Below, piece after piece: positions 1-10,075 of a stretch of DNA of 64,000 nucleotides. The position numbers were made by a program, and so were the translations under genes. Under the pieces are notes generated by a model that was not told where the DNA came from, did not search any database, and was given only the letters and a program-made list of their open reading frames with translations. Within the stretch, counting starts at the first letter, position 1. The number at the start of each line of letters is the position of its first letter. Source of the DNA: Candidatus Scalindua sp. (GTDB lineage: Bacteria; Planctomycetota; Brocadiia; Brocadiales; Scalinduaceae); contig JASMMK010000054.1 in assembly GCA_030748215.1 (NCBI GenBank), forward strand, positions 1-64,000. The letters run 5' to 3'.

Positions 1-444
1 TCAGGTGCAGGACCTGAAGGTTCCGAACAAGCAGGTCAAAAAGGCCAGGATGGTCAGGGAGAAACTCAAGAGTCGGGAGGAGCTGATCTTGCATCCGGTC
101 AGGACAAAGAGTCAGGTGCAGGATCTGAAGGTTCCGAACAAGCAGGTCAAAAGGGTCAGGAAGGTCAGGGAGATACTCAGGAGTCAGGAGGATCTGATCT
201 AGCGTCCGGTCAGGATAAAGAGTCAGGTGCAGGACCTGAAGGTTCCGAACAAGCAGGTCAAAAGAGTGAGGAAGGTCAGGGGGAAACTCAAGAATCAGGG
301 GGTGATGATCTTGCATCCGGTCAGGATAAAGAGTCAGGTGCAGGAACGGAAGGTTCTGAACAAACAGGTCAAAAGGGTCAGGAGGGTCAGGGAGAAGAAC
401 AAGATTCAGGAGGTGATGAGCTCGCATCTGGTCAGAAGAAGAAA
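1..444 (+). repeat. 111-bp coding tandem repeat, four copies
   Basis: Near-identical units begin at 1, 112, 223 and 334, each starting TCAGGTGCAGGA or close to it. The period of 111 bp is 37 codons, so copy-number change keeps the frame. A degenerate fifth unit is recognisable from about 445. The array runs off the left edge, so total copy number is unknown. Confidence 0.95.
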
Positions 445-1302
445 CCTGGGACTGAATCGGAAAGTTCCGAGCAGACAGATCAAGATGGCTCTGGTAATCA
501 AGGTGAATCACAAAGTGCTGGAAGTGCAATGACCGCAGACGGCAAAGGAGACGATTCAGGTACAGAACCCGGAGGTACAAAGGCATCTCAGCAGCAATCA
601 GGCTCAAAAGGATCTGAAGATGGTCAAGGTAACGAGCCCGGTGATAAAATCTCTTCACAGATGGCCGGTAAGAGCGGGAATAAAGGTCCAGGTGATTCTG
701 CTGAAGGTCCTGGGGATTCAATACAGAAACAAGCAGGACAAAAACAGGGTAGTAGCGAAGGCGGTAAAGGAGGTAAACAAAGTAGTTCTGACTTGAAAAA
801 GGAAATAGCAGGTCAGATGGCTGATTTGTCCAGTCAGATATCTGCTCTGGAGAAGGAGATGGGGTTTGATAACAAGGATGGCCTGGAAGGTAGTAATAGC
901 CAGGAAGAGCTTGATGGTCAGCAGCCTGGAGAGACAAAGAGTAAGAGAAAGACGCTGTCGAGAGAGGAAAAGACAGGTACTGATGAAAAAGATGTTCCTT
1001 CCGGAGATAAACCCGGAAAAGAGTTATATTCTGCTGAACAAGAGAATATTGAATTGCCTGAAAATACGGATAAAATGAAAATGAGAATAGAGGGGGAAAA
1101 CGATGAACTCGGCACATTGAGAGAAACGGTATCTACCGGCAAGGGAAAACCTTCCAGACAAAGAAGGAAACTTCCCACGGTAGGTTATGACGATGCGGTA
1201 AAAAGTAGTGAAGAGCAGGCGGAAGATGATACAATGAGAAAGACTTCAATACCTTTAGAATATGAGGATATTATAAAGAAGATTCATTCTGACAAGGAGT
1301 AG
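1..1302 (+). CDS. Gly/Gln/Glu-rich repeat protein, C-terminal part (gene cut by left edge)
   Basis: The reading frame is open from base 1, so the gene starts outside the window; an internal ATG at 529 is not the start. The first 148 residues are four near-identical 37-residue units rich in Gly, Gln, Glu and Ser (core SEQAGQKGQ), then a decayed fifth unit, then a longer hydrophilic tail ending in a charged segment (EYEDIIKKIHSDKE). No membrane segment is visible in this part. It stops 3 bases before the MoxR gene. In planctomycetes a large membrane protein with a disordered Gln/Gly-rich tail (DUF4175-like) often precedes MoxR; that identity is inference because the conserved N-terminus is missing here. 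Confidence 0.75.
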   Translation, partial: SGAGPEGSEQAGQKGQDGQGETQESGGADLASGQDKESGAGSEGSEQAGQKGQEGQGDTQESGGSDLASGQDKESGAGPEGSEQAGQKSEEGQGETQESGGDDLASGQDKESGAGTEGSEQTGQKGQEGQGEEQDSGGDELASGQKKKPGTESESSEQTDQDGSGNQGESQSAGSAMTADGKGDDSGTEPGGTKASQQQSGSKGSEDGQGNEPGDKISSQMAGKSGNKGPGDSAEGPGDSIQKQAGQKQGSSEGGKGGKQSSSDLKKEIAGQMADLSSQISALEKEMGFDNKDGLEGSNSQEELDGQQPGETKSKRKTLSREEKTGTDEKDVPSGDKPGKELYSAEQENIELPENTDKMKMRIEGENDELGTLRETVSTGKGKPSRQRRKLPTVGYDDAVKSSEEQAEDDTMRKTSIPLEYEDIIKKIHSDKE

Positions 1303-1305
1303 AAA

Positions 1306-2358
1306 GTGACAAAAACAGAAAAAAATGAGGAAGTAAGTGATATAAAAAAAGAGATAGACAGATTCAAAAAGGACTTCAATAGTATAACGGAAGAAATTGG
1401 CAAGGTAATAGTAGGGAACAGGGACATTGTAGAGAAGATATTAATAGGTTTCTTTGCAAAGGGACATGTTCTTCTTGAAGGTGTTCCGGGCCTTGGAAAG
1501 ACTCTGCTTGTTAAGTCTTTAAGTAAAGCACTCGGGTTTGATTTTAAGAGAATACAGTTTACACCTGATTTGATGCCTGCAGACATAACGGGTACTCAGA
1601 TTGTTGTGGAAAAAGGTGGTGGTAGAAAAGAGTTCGAATTTACACCAGGACCTCTTTTTACTAATATATTGCTTGCTGATGAGATTAACCGTGCCACACC
1701 AAAGACACAATCAGCTATGCTGGAAGCCATGGAGGAGAGACAGGTGACTGTTGCGGGAAAGTCCCACGGATTGAGAGAGCCATTCTTTGTTATGGCAACT
1801 CAGAATCCGATTGAGATGGAAGGGACTTACACTCTGCCGGAAGCACAGATGGACAGATTCTTCTTCAGATTGCACATAGCTTTTCCAAAGTTCGAAGAAC
1901 TAAAAACAATCTTGAGACAAACAACTGTCAATGAAAGCTATAATATCCAACCTGTATTTGATTCCGGATCTGCAGTTAAAAGGGTTGCTGAGATGAGAAA
2001 GCTGGTACGCGAAGTATTGGTTTCGTCAGAGATGGAAGACTATATTACCGGTATTATATTGGCAACTCATCCTGACAGCAAAGACGCTCTTGATTCTGCT
2101 TCTGATGGGGATAAGATCGAGGATCTTGTAGGACGTTATGTTACATATGGGGCAGGGCCGCGTGGTGCACAGGCGGTGACGTTAGCGGCCAAGGCAAATG
2201 CTCTTCTTGATGGTAGGCCTAACATATATGAGGGAGATGTAAAGAAGGTTGCCGTGTCAGCACTAAATCATAGAATGCTTTTAAATTTTGAGGCTGATGC
2301 AGACAATGTTAAGTCACACCATATCATTGAGAAAATATTAGAGAAATTAAAAAAATAG
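1306..2358 (+). CDS. moxR: MoxR-family AAA+ ATPase
   Basis: A 350-residue AAA+ ATPase of the MoxR group, which act as chaperones with VWA-domain partners in assembling or activating enzymes and envelope complexes. Walker A is GVPGLGKT (about residues 59-66) and Walker B is LLADEINRA (about 122-130). The family signatures EFTPGPLFTNI, MATQNPIEMEGTY and PEAQMDRFF are present, and the C-terminal lid carries YGAGPRGAQA. The GTG start lies 3 bases after the upstream stop, with no better start nearby. DUF58 and two VWA membrane proteins follow, the usual MoxR operon order, so all are probably co-transcribed. Confidence 0.95.
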   Translation: MTKTEKNEEVSDIKKEIDRFKKDFNSITEEIGKVIVGNRDIVEKILIGFFAKGHVLLEGVPGLGKTLLVKSLSKALGFDFKRIQFTPDLMPADITGTQIVVEKGGGRKEFEFTPGPLFTNILLADEINRATPKTQSAMLEAMEERQVTVAGKSHGLREPFFVMATQNPIEMEGTYTLPEAQMDRFFFRLHIAFPKFEELKTILRQTTVNESYNIQPVFDSGSAVKRVAEMRKLVREVLVSSEMEDYITGIILATHPDSKDALDSASDGDKIEDLVGRYVTYGAGPRGAQAVTLAAKANALLDGRPNIYEGDVKKVAVSALNHRMLLNFEADADNVKSHHIIEKILEKLKK

Positions 2359-2402
2359 ATCGTACTAAATCGTTTATAAATAGTTTTTCCAAAAGCGATA
2401 TA

Positions 2403-3350
2403 TTGTCTATAAAGATTTATTATGAGGATTATGAGGCCGGTTATATGCTTGGAGATATTTTTGACTCTAAATTCCTGAAAAAACTTGATTCCCTATGCCT
2501 TGAGTGTAAGAAAACCTATGGTGGGGTAAGGAAGGGCAATTACGAGGCAGCTAATAAAAAAGGTACCAGTATAGAATTTGCCGATTATCAGGAGTACATG
2601 CCAGGAGATGATTTCAGGTATATTGATTGGAATATTTATGGACGTCTCGACAAGCTGCTGGTAAAGACCTTTAAGGAAGAAGAGGAATTATCTGTCCATA
2701 TCTTATTCGATGTGAGCCGGTCGATGTTGTATCCTGAAGAGGACAAAAAATTTGATTACGCAAAGGACCTTGTAATTGCTCTGAGCTATATTGCATTGTC
2801 TAGTAAGAACAGTGTGAGGCTGGCAACAATGGTCAATACAGATAAGATCTCTCAAAACAGGACTCCTTTTTTTCAGCAAGAAGAGAATATATTTGTGATA
2901 GCTGATTTTTTGAAGAAACTTGTGCCGAAAGGTGAACTGGATTTTATTGATTATATTTCAAAGTATATACATGAAGTGAAAGGGAGAAGAGGTACGGTTA
3001 TTGTTATATCAGATTTTATGATGAAGCCGGAAATTTATACCAAGGGATTCAATTACTTAAGATTCAAGAATTTTGATATTAAGGTTATACAAATCCTGGG
3101 GGAAACTGAACTTGATCCTTTTGGTAAAAAAAGCAAGAATCAGGTGATAGATGTTGAAACAAACCAGAAGATGAATATTAATTTTTCAGAAGCAAATAGA
3201 AAAAAATATAAAGCAGCTATGGAAGAACATAACCAGCGACTGAGTCGCTTCTGCCGGATAAACAGAATTGTTTATTCACTGGCTAAAACAAACATAAAAT
3301 TTGAAGATTTCATTCTGCGCGAACTACCGAGAATCGGGTTCGTAAGATAA
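2403..3350 (+). CDS. DUF58 domain protein
   Basis: A 315-residue DUF58 protein with the hallmark PGDDFRYIDWNIYGRLDKL (about residues 67-85), followed by a VWA-like fold starting ILFDVSRSM (DxSxS metal site, about 103-108). DUF58 proteins are the standard partners of MoxR ATPases and lie between moxR and batA-type genes, as here. The start is TTG. The frame stays open further upstream into the 44-base gap after moxR, so the N-terminus is not certain. No signal peptide or membrane segment is visible. Confidence 0.92.
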   Translation: MSIKIYYEDYEAGYMLGDIFDSKFLKKLDSLCLECKKTYGGVRKGNYEAANKKGTSIEFADYQEYMPGDDFRYIDWNIYGRLDKLLVKTFKEEEELSVHILFDVSRSMLYPEEDKKFDYAKDLVIALSYIALSSKNSVRLATMVNTDKISQNRTPFFQQEENIFVIADFLKKLVPKGELDFIDYISKYIHEVKGRRGTVIVISDFMMKPEIYTKGFNYLRFKNFDIKVIQILGETELDPFGKKSKNQVIDVETNQKMNINFSEANRKKYKAAMEEHNQRLSRFCRINRIVYSLAKTNIKFEDFILRELPRIGFVR

Positions 3351-3361
3351 ACTAGTTATTT

Positions 3362-3374
3362 TCCGCCCCGGGCG
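3362..3374. other. GC-rich palindrome between DUF58 and BatA genes
   Basis: CCGCCCCGGGCGG is a self-complementary run in an otherwise AT-rich 52-base gap, about 30 bases before the next start. No T-run follows, so it is not a standard terminator. It could modulate expression of the downstream VWA genes. Confidence 0.4.
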
Positions 3375-3402
3375 GTATCACTGTAATATAAACAGATAAT
3401 TT

Positions 3403-5343
3403 ATGGGTTTTCTAAATTTACTTGCATTTGGATATTTAGCATTAATCGGACTAGTAGTATTTTTCTACATTTATAATAAAAAGACGAATGTAGTACATGT
3501 ATCAAGTTTGATTCCATGGGGCATACTGAAGGAAGATACTGTAAGCAGTAAAATATTTAAGATTGATCTTCTTTTCGTGTTGCAAACGCTCCTCATAATG
3601 CTTCTTGTTTTCTTTCTGGCAAAACCATACCTTAACTCCAGCATAATTAACATATCCGGAAAAAATGTTGTTCTTGTTGTTGATTCGTCAGCAAGTATGC
3701 AAGCTGTTGAAGGTAATGAGACGCGTTTTGACAAAGCCAGATCTCAAGCGCTAAGAATGATAGGCAAGCTGGGGCAAGAGGACAAGATGATGGTTATCTC
3801 CTCAAATTATTCTTCCAGGGTTGTCAGTGATTTTACCGATGATAAGGCTAAATTGAATAAAACAATTACAGACTTAATGCCAAAGGATACTGGAACAAAT
3901 CTTGATGAGGGGGTGAGTCTGGGAGTTTCGTTTCTTAAGAATGCTGAAAGAGGAGAGATGTATGTGTTAACAGACAGATCGGCTTCTTCAATAAACTATA
4001 CTAATTTAAAGTCTGGAAATATAAAATTTATTACGTTTGGAGAGGCGTCTGACAATGTTGCTATTACATCTCTTGATGTATATCAGGACATGTTTAAAGA
4101 TTATAGAGAACGTGAAGCTTATGTCACAATTGAAAACTATGCAAATAATAGTAAAACGGTCAGGTTAACTGTTTTTCTGAACGACGAAATTATAATGGAA
4201 GAAGAATTGGATCTGGTTGGTAATGAACAAAAAACATTAAGTGTGATGAATCTTAATGCACCAGGTATCCTGAAAGCCAGTATACAGACAGATGACCTTC
4301 TTTTAGTAGATAACACGGCTTACGCAATAATTAATGAGATAAAGCCTATCAACATATTATTAGTTTCTGACAATTACAGGCTGAGAGACGAGCTTGCAAA
4401 AATAGAACAGAGTACCCGTCGGATAATTGTAACCCATATTGCAACATCTGAATATGAACAAGAAGATATAAAGAATTATGATGCCGCAATTTTTCACAAG
4501 TTTTACCCGAATAATAATCCCGATATTAATGTACTATATATAATGCCATATTTGTATATAGCGAATTCAGGATCTGAAGGCGTAAAAGAAGCTGGCGACT
4601 TCGGTAATGTTCTGATTAGCGAGAATGACCTGGTATTGACGGTAAAGATTTTAGATTGGGACACTACGCATCCTGCTATGTTACATCTGACTAACCTGGA
4701 CGATTTAGATATTAAGGGTGCATTCACAATGAAACCTCCGGATTGGTCAATACCATTGATAAAAGTTTCAGATAATTTGAAAGATTCCCCCATTGCCTTT
4801 GCCGGGTGGTATGAAGGAAAGAAGATAATTTCACTGGGATTTGATCTGAGTGAATTTGATTTTTCAAAATCAGATGGTTTGCGGATGCTGATTATGACAC
4901 TTAATATAATCCAGTGGTTGAATCCATATGAAGCGGTGGATAATAGTAAGTTATTAACCGGCGGTCAGTACCGGTTGAACTATGCTTTGACAGAAGGCGT
5001 TGAGATAGTAACTCCTCAAAACGAGATTCTGGAATATAATGCTAAGAACGATGCCACTGAAGCAAATTTTGTTTTTAACAAAATAGAATATACGGGGGAG
5101 TATAAAATTTCTGGTACTAACTTCAATAACAGGTTTGTGGCAAATCTTTTTGACGCAAATGAATCCAGGATTGCACCGGAATTAACAGGTGACGAAGAAC
5201 TCAAGTTTGAAGAAAAAGAGGCTGAAACACTAATTAAAGATGAAAAAAATGAATTTGGAAAATATATACTCTTACTAGTGCCATTTATACTTTTTATCGA
5301 ATGGTTACTCTATCACAAAAAAGTAAGGGCCGGCACAGTTTAA
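3403..5343 (+). CDS. BatA-type membrane protein with VWA domain
   Basis: A 646-residue membrane protein. The N-terminus (FLNLLAFGYLALIGLVVFF, then VSSLIPWG) is the BatA N-terminal signature. A second hydrophobic helix lies at about 55-75 and a VWA domain with metal-site motif DSSAS at about 94-98. A long beta-rich periplasmic-type region follows, with a final helix near 622-640. It probably sits in the inner membrane and works with the MoxR/DUF58 pair. The exact substrate of this operon type is unknown; published roles range from enzyme maturation to envelope stress. Confidence 0.9.
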   Translation: MGFLNLLAFGYLALIGLVVFFYIYNKKTNVVHVSSLIPWGILKEDTVSSKIFKIDLLFVLQTLLIMLLVFFLAKPYLNSSIINISGKNVVLVVDSSASMQAVEGNETRFDKARSQALRMIGKLGQEDKMMVISSNYSSRVVSDFTDDKAKLNKTITDLMPKDTGTNLDEGVSLGVSFLKNAERGEMYVLTDRSASSINYTNLKSGNIKFITFGEASDNVAITSLDVYQDMFKDYREREAYVTIENYANNSKTVRLTVFLNDEIIMEEELDLVGNEQKTLSVMNLNAPGILKASIQTDDLLLVDNTAYAIINEIKPINILLVSDNYRLRDELAKIEQSTRRIIVTHIATSEYEQEDIKNYDAAIFHKFYPNNNPDINVLYIMPYLYIANSGSEGVKEAGDFGNVLISENDLVLTVKILDWDTTHPAMLHLTNLDDLDIKGAFTMKPPDWSIPLIKVSDNLKDSPIAFAGWYEGKKIISLGFDLSEFDFSKSDGLRMLIMTLNIIQWLNPYEAVDNSKLLTGGQYRLNYALTEGVEIVTPQNEILEYNAKNDATEANFVFNKIEYTGEYKISGTNFNNRFVANLFDANESRIAPELTGDEELKFEEKEAETLIKDEKNEFGKYILLLVPFILFIEWLLYHKKVRAGTV

Positions 5344-5373
5344 GGCCTTATTCTAAATGTCTACAATGAACTG

Positions 5374-5423
5374 AAGTTTGAAGTCCCTAAAGTTTTGTAA
5401 TAACTTTAGCTCACTTTAAACTT
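5374..5423. repeat. Short palindromic repeat, CTAAAGT family copy 1
   Basis: The left arm at 5374-5395 (AAGTTTGAAGT, then CCCTAAAGTT) is matched by the reverse complement of 5402-5423 with a few mismatches, around a 6-base loop. The same motif, in longer form, occurs at 49598-49746. It lies in the gap between two VWA genes of the same operon, so the transcript would carry a long hairpin. Confidence 0.7.
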
Positions 5424-5432
5424 ATTAATAAA

Positions 5433-8057
5433 ATGGAATATCAATTTACCAATCCTGATTATTTAAAGTTTTTGTATGCGCTACCTGTTTTCTGGATAGT
5501 GTCAATATTTGGATACCGTCATTTATCGGTTCCTAAAATAATTCTTACCACATTCTTGAGATCTATGGTGTTCCTGCTTGTAGTTATAGTACTGGCCGGA
5601 TTAAGTGGAAAGGAAAAGTCTAATCGTGAAGTTAGTGCTGTGTTCCTGATGGACATGTCTGATAGTATCTCATGGGAAGGTAAGGAATGGATGTGGAACT
5701 ATGTAAAAGATCTAAATGGGACATTGGATGAGAAGATTAAAAGAGGAGTGGTAGTTTTTGGTGGTGAATCAAGAGCTATTACGCCAACTCTCACGGAAGA
5801 TATGGAACTAGAAAGCATGCTTGGAAGCATTACAGATTCAGGTATCAGTACGGATAGAACTGACATTGCAAGTGGCATAATGGCAACCCTTGGTATTATG
5901 CCGGAAGATTCTTCCAAAATTGTGATTTTACTTTCAGATGGGAATCAGAATCTGGGTGAAGTAGAAAGTGCGGCCTTAATGGCGGCAAGCAATGATGTAA
6001 AGGTCTTTGTGGCATCTCCTCCAGATATCCAGGAGGTGGGAGAAATATTAGTGAAAAAAGTATTGGCTCCCAAGGAAATAAATGAAGGTGAAATGATTAA
6101 CGTAAAAGTTGTTATTGAAAATAGAAATGAGGGAGCGGTTAAAGGTTATTTAAGGTTACATAACAAGGATGGTATTTTGAAAGAGTGGAACACCGAATTC
6201 AAAAGTGGAATAAGTGTATTTGAGGTACCATATAAAAGTGACGAAAAAGGGTTTATAAAGTTTAATGCAAGCCTTGATATTGAAGATGACGGACTGGATT
6301 TAGATAAGGAGAACAATAGTAAATTCGCATTTGTTAATGTTTCGGATAAGACGAGACTGCTATATATTAACGGTGTCAAAAAGGAGGAGATGTATCTTCC
6401 TGATGCTCTGGAAGATAAAACAATTGATGTTGAGATAAAGGGGCCTGATCAGATACCTAAATCGCTACAGGAATTTCTTAAATATGATAGTATAATTTTT
6501 TCAAATGTTTCAAAAGATTCTATTAGTGATGAGCAGATGGTATTGATAGAAAAGTACGTAAAGGATTATGGTGGTGGGTTTGTGATGACATGCGGCGCAA
6601 ACATCACTGCTGAAGGTGGGTATTCCGGGACTAAAATAGAAGAAATTCTGCCGGTTAAGATAATAGGTGGAGAACCGCCTAAAAAAGAGAAAAAAACAAG
6701 ACTTTCCTTGATCTTAATTATAGATAAATCAGGGAGTATGTTGGGAAAGAAAATGCTCTTTGCCAAGAAGGCATCTATTGAATTGATCAAACAGCTGAAG
6801 GAGAATGATAATTTTGGTATTATTGCATTTGATACAGCTCCGCATACTATTGTTGGACTAAAATCCAAGGAGGACGTTAAGAAAGAAATCATCAGGAAAC
6901 TGAGTATGTTAAATGCGGATGGGGGAACGGATATATTCCCTGCCATGGATTCTGCTTACCGGCAGATCAGGCAGAAGAATTCAAAGGTGAATCATGTCAT
7001 TCTGCTTTCTGATGGAAACACAAAATCCATATATTATCATTATAATAAAATGATCAGCAAGTTTCAGCAGGCACATATAACGGTTTCAACCATCGCTCTT
7101 GGGACGTGGCTCGTGAATACAAAACTACTGCAGGATATTGCCAAGAAGACAAAAGGGCAGTTTTATCAGATATCCGACATAATAAGGCTGCCAAGGTTGA
7201 TAATAAAGGACTCAGAATTCTTTGTATCGCAATCAGATTTTCATGAAGAACATTTTTATCCTTCAATCAATCAGAAAAGTCAGATATTGAAAGGTATATA
7301 TGATAAGCAGTTTCCTCCGCTCAAAGGGCACACAATCACAGAAGCAAAAGAAAATGTTGAAGTTCCACTGGTAACAAACATAATGGGGAAAACTGATCCG
7401 ATCCTGGCTGATTGGCGATATGGTTTAGGCAAGGTAGTAGTTTACGCGTCTGATGCAAATGCGAGGTGGTCGTCAAAGTGGATTAACTGGTCAATGTTTA
7501 ATAAGTTCTGGTCACAAGTTGTGAGGTGGTCAATGAGAGATATATCTAAAGCTGATTATAGTATTAAGATCAAAACTGATGGCGATGCAATATCCTTACA
7601 AATAGAGTCGACATCTCTCTTAGGGGATGATACAGAGCTTGAAGTCAGTTTAATATCACCGGACTTTGCTGACAGTGGCCAGGGACTTCTCCTTAAACAG
7701 GTTGCACCAAAAAGATTTTTGTCAGAACTGGAAGATATTAATCCGGGCATTTATAACTTGAAAATATCAAGGGTAAGGGATGGAAAGGTTATAGACTTAA
7801 AGACAAAAGGATTACTAATTCCGGAAAAAGCAGTCACAAAACCGCTTGAGTACGCGGTTCAAGGCAATAACACTGTGCAGCTTAAAAATATTGCGGAGAT
7901 CACTGGTGGAAAGTATAATCCAATGAAGGAAGAGATAACAGTAGAGGAAGAAGAGGTAATAATATTTAAGAGCCTTGCAGGTTTTATAATTCCCCTGGCT
8001 CTCTTTCTGTTCATTGCCGATATTGCAGTAAGAAAATTTAATAGACAAGGGGCTTGA
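5433..8057 (+). CDS. Large membrane protein with two VWA domains and a glutamine-amidotransferase-like region
   Basis: 874 residues. Two N-terminal helices (about 11-28 and 40-58) are followed by a first VWA domain with DMSDS at 74-78. Next is a beta-rich segment and a class-I-amidotransferase-like piece (YDSIIFSNV, DYGGGFVMTCG). A second VWA with DKSGS lies near residue 430, followed by YGLGKVVVYASDANARWS and a C-terminal helix. The amidotransferase-like part shows no Cys-His-Glu triad in the usual setting, so it is probably structural. This is the usual last large gene of planctomycete MoxR operons. Its stop is 6 bases before the PDZ gene. Confidence 0.88.
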   Translation: MEYQFTNPDYLKFLYALPVFWIVSIFGYRHLSVPKIILTTFLRSMVFLLVVIVLAGLSGKEKSNREVSAVFLMDMSDSISWEGKEWMWNYVKDLNGTLDEKIKRGVVVFGGESRAITPTLTEDMELESMLGSITDSGISTDRTDIASGIMATLGIMPEDSSKIVILLSDGNQNLGEVESAALMAASNDVKVFVASPPDIQEVGEILVKKVLAPKEINEGEMINVKVVIENRNEGAVKGYLRLHNKDGILKEWNTEFKSGISVFEVPYKSDEKGFIKFNASLDIEDDGLDLDKENNSKFAFVNVSDKTRLLYINGVKKEEMYLPDALEDKTIDVEIKGPDQIPKSLQEFLKYDSIIFSNVSKDSISDEQMVLIEKYVKDYGGGFVMTCGANITAEGGYSGTKIEEILPVKIIGGEPPKKEKKTRLSLILIIDKSGSMLGKKMLFAKKASIELIKQLKENDNFGIIAFDTAPHTIVGLKSKEDVKKEIIRKLSMLNADGGTDIFPAMDSAYRQIRQKNSKVNHVILLSDGNTKSIYYHYNKMISKFQQAHITVSTIALGTWLVNTKLLQDIAKKTKGQFYQISDIIRLPRLIIKDSEFFVSQSDFHEEHFYPSINQKSQILKGIYDKQFPPLKGHTITEAKENVEVPLVTNIMGKTDPILADWRYGLGKVVVYASDANARWSSKWINWSMFNKFWSQVVRWSMRDISKADYSIKIKTDGDAISLQIESTSLLGDDTELEVSLISPDFADSGQGLLLKQVAPKRFLSELEDINPGIYNLKISRVRDGKVIDLKTKGLLIPEKAVTKPLEYAVQGNNTVQLKNIAEITGGKYNPMKEEITVEEEEVIIFKSLAGFIIPLALFLFIADIAVRKFNRQGA

Positions 8058-8063
8058 AATAAC

Positions 8064-8864
8064 ATGAGATTATATGTTTTATTTTTTATTACTATCTTTT
8101 CATTGGGCATTTTTATTTCAACTGTTCATGCACAGTCAATCTTCTCGGGAATGATCTTTTCTGAGAAAAAAGAGGGTTTGAAAATTGTTGAAGTGCAGTC
8201 CGGGAGTCCGGGTTTTGATGCGGGATTGATTAAAGGCGATATCGTCCTTGAAATAGAAGGTAAGAAAATAAGATCCTTGCCAGATTATGTGAAAATATCT
8301 AGAAAAATAAAAGATAAAAAAGTTGAAGCATCATTAGTGATCCTCAGAAAGGATGTTGAATATGATGTTACTATAATGATCTATAGTATTCCGATTTATA
8401 AAAACTGGCAAGAAAAGGTGGCCAAGCCAATTAAGCTTCCGCGAGGGCTGACAAAGACACCGTATATATACTGGGTTGGCAAGGGTTACAGAGCACTAAA
8501 AAAACGTATGAAAAATAAGCCTGTTGATGTTAAAATTGAAAATTACAATAAGGCCTTAGAGTATCTTTTGAATGCACTACACTATCGACCGGAATCTATA
8601 GATACAGCACTCCAGATTGCCAGTGCCTATCATAAACTCGGTAACCTTTACACTGATAAGAAAACTGTAAAAGAGAGTGTGGTATTCTACAGGAAGTCTA
8701 TTAAGTACTTTAACGGTTGCTTCAAAAAGACTGATGGAAAAGAGTATCTGAATAAAATTTTGACAAATTTGCAGGAAATAGAAACAGAACTAAATAAGAT
8801 TAAATCTGACGAAGCAAAACCCGCATTAGAAACCAAGAGAAAAAGTTTAAGCATTCCTCAATAA
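8064..8864 (+). CDS. Secreted PDZ-domain protein with TPR-like tail
   Basis: 266 residues. The N-terminus is a signal peptide (LYVLFFITIFSLGIFISTVHAQ). A PDZ domain covers about 30-105, with VQSGSPGFDAGLIKGDIVL as its ligand-binding loop region. The rest is helical, with one TPR-like stretch (YNKALEYLLNALHYRPESI). No protease domain is present, so it is a scaffold or ligand-binding protein rather than a DegP/CtpA enzyme. It starts 6 bases after the VWA gene and is probably the last member of that operon. Confidence 0.82.
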   Translation: MRLYVLFFITIFSLGIFISTVHAQSIFSGMIFSEKKEGLKIVEVQSGSPGFDAGLIKGDIVLEIEGKKIRSLPDYVKISRKIKDKKVEASLVILRKDVEYDVTIMIYSIPIYKNWQEKVAKPIKLPRGLTKTPYIYWVGKGYRALKKRMKNKPVDVKIENYNKALEYLLNALHYRPESIDTALQIASAYHKLGNLYTDKKTVKESVVFYRKSIKYFNGCFKKTDGKEYLNKILTNLQEIETELNKIKSDEAKPALETKRKSLSIPQ

Positions 8865-9029
8865 AAATAATCGTTTAATTGATGTTATCTCCTGCTGTTT
8901 GAGACACATTTGAGGTTGCAGAGAGATATGGCTCTGTTAAAGTGGGGAATCTAGAAATTAGTATCCATGTCAAGAGGATGACTCTAGAATTCACAATTAC
9001 TAATAATTAAATAAACAGGTTTTTATCAA

Positions 9030-10010
9030 ATGACAAAAAAATATTATCTCTACTTATTAATAAGCTTATTATTACTTGCCGGATGCAAAACTACAGATGT
9101 ATCACTGATACCATACAGAAAGGAATATTCAAAGTTTGTAAATGATGTTGCAATAATGCATTATCCTGAGAGCCCTCAAATAGACGTAGACATCAGAAAT
9201 GATGAAATGTTTATTTCGTCACTGGTTGCAGGGCCTATGATTATACCGCAATTGATGATGATGCTTGCCAAGAATTCTGCAAATGAGGAAGATGCTATGG
9301 CTTTTAATGAAATAATATTTGACTTGAACATTGGTGACGTATTATGTGAAAAGCTTAATACCAAATTCCAACTCTGTTCCTATTTCCATGTGATACCTCA
9401 GAAAAGTATTGTTAGCAGCAACATCTTATGGAGACTGATGGAGAAAAAAGATAAAAATGTAAAGGACTATGTACAAGTGGGTACAGAATTGGGGATCGAT
9501 ACTATACTCGAAACAGACGTGTTGTCGTTTGGTATAAAAGACCCAGGAATTTTCTCTGATCCTTATGCCTTTATTAAGGTCGATGTTAAGATGACTACGG
9601 CGGCAGGAGGTACGGTTATATGGAGGGATATTGTACAGGCACGAACGGAGATAGCGATGAGTACTGTAGATTTGGTAGACATGGTGTATACAGACGAAGA
9701 ATTTCTGAGGAAAAAACTGGAAGAGGTTGTGGATGCGGTTTCAGAGCAGTGTATGGAGAAAATGGGTTTTGATACACATAATACATATTTGCTGGATAAA
9801 GATTATATCAAGAAAAGCAGATACAAAATAAACATTGCTGATAAACTCAATGAATTAAATCTGCTCAGGCATGAAAACATTATATCCAGCATTGATTACG
9901 ACAAAACAAAGCATGATTTGATAGAAAAAGCAAAAGGTACAAATGGTGCTGTCTTAGATGCCGAAACTAAACTAAGCTCCACTGCAATAACAATTCCAAC
10001 AGTAAAATGA
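9030..10010 (+). CDS. Lipoprotein of unknown function
   Basis: 326 residues beginning with a lipoprotein signal peptide and lipobox (LLLLAGC, Cys about 19). The mature part is mixed alpha/beta, with no motif I recognise. It contains TELGIDTILETDVLSFGIKDPG and VDVKMTTAAGGTVIWRD, reminiscent of envelope lipoproteins that build beta-rich assemblies, but I assign no function. The C-terminal 70 residues are charged and helical. It is separated from the PDZ gene by 165 bases and probably has its own promoter. Confidence 0.75.
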   Translation: MTKKYYLYLLISLLLLAGCKTTDVSLIPYRKEYSKFVNDVAIMHYPESPQIDVDIRNDEMFISSLVAGPMIIPQLMMMLAKNSANEEDAMAFNEIIFDLNIGDVLCEKLNTKFQLCSYFHVIPQKSIVSSNILWRLMEKKDKNVKDYVQVGTELGIDTILETDVLSFGIKDPGIFSDPYAFIKVDVKMTTAAGGTVIWRDIVQARTEIAMSTVDLVDMVYTDEEFLRKKLEEVVDAVSEQCMEKMGFDTHNTYLLDKDYIKKSRYKINIADKLNELNLLRHENIISSIDYDKTKHDLIEKAKGTNGAVLDAETKLSSTAITIPTVK

Positions 10011-10075
10011 CTATTCCGGTTTCAGTTATGTGAATATTGATTTTGCTCTAAGTTTACAAATTTTACCAGAATAAT

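Noticed and set aside
1-444. Direct repeats as a CRISPR array
   Set aside because: Units are 111 bp without unique spacers and keep one open frame; they are coding repeats.
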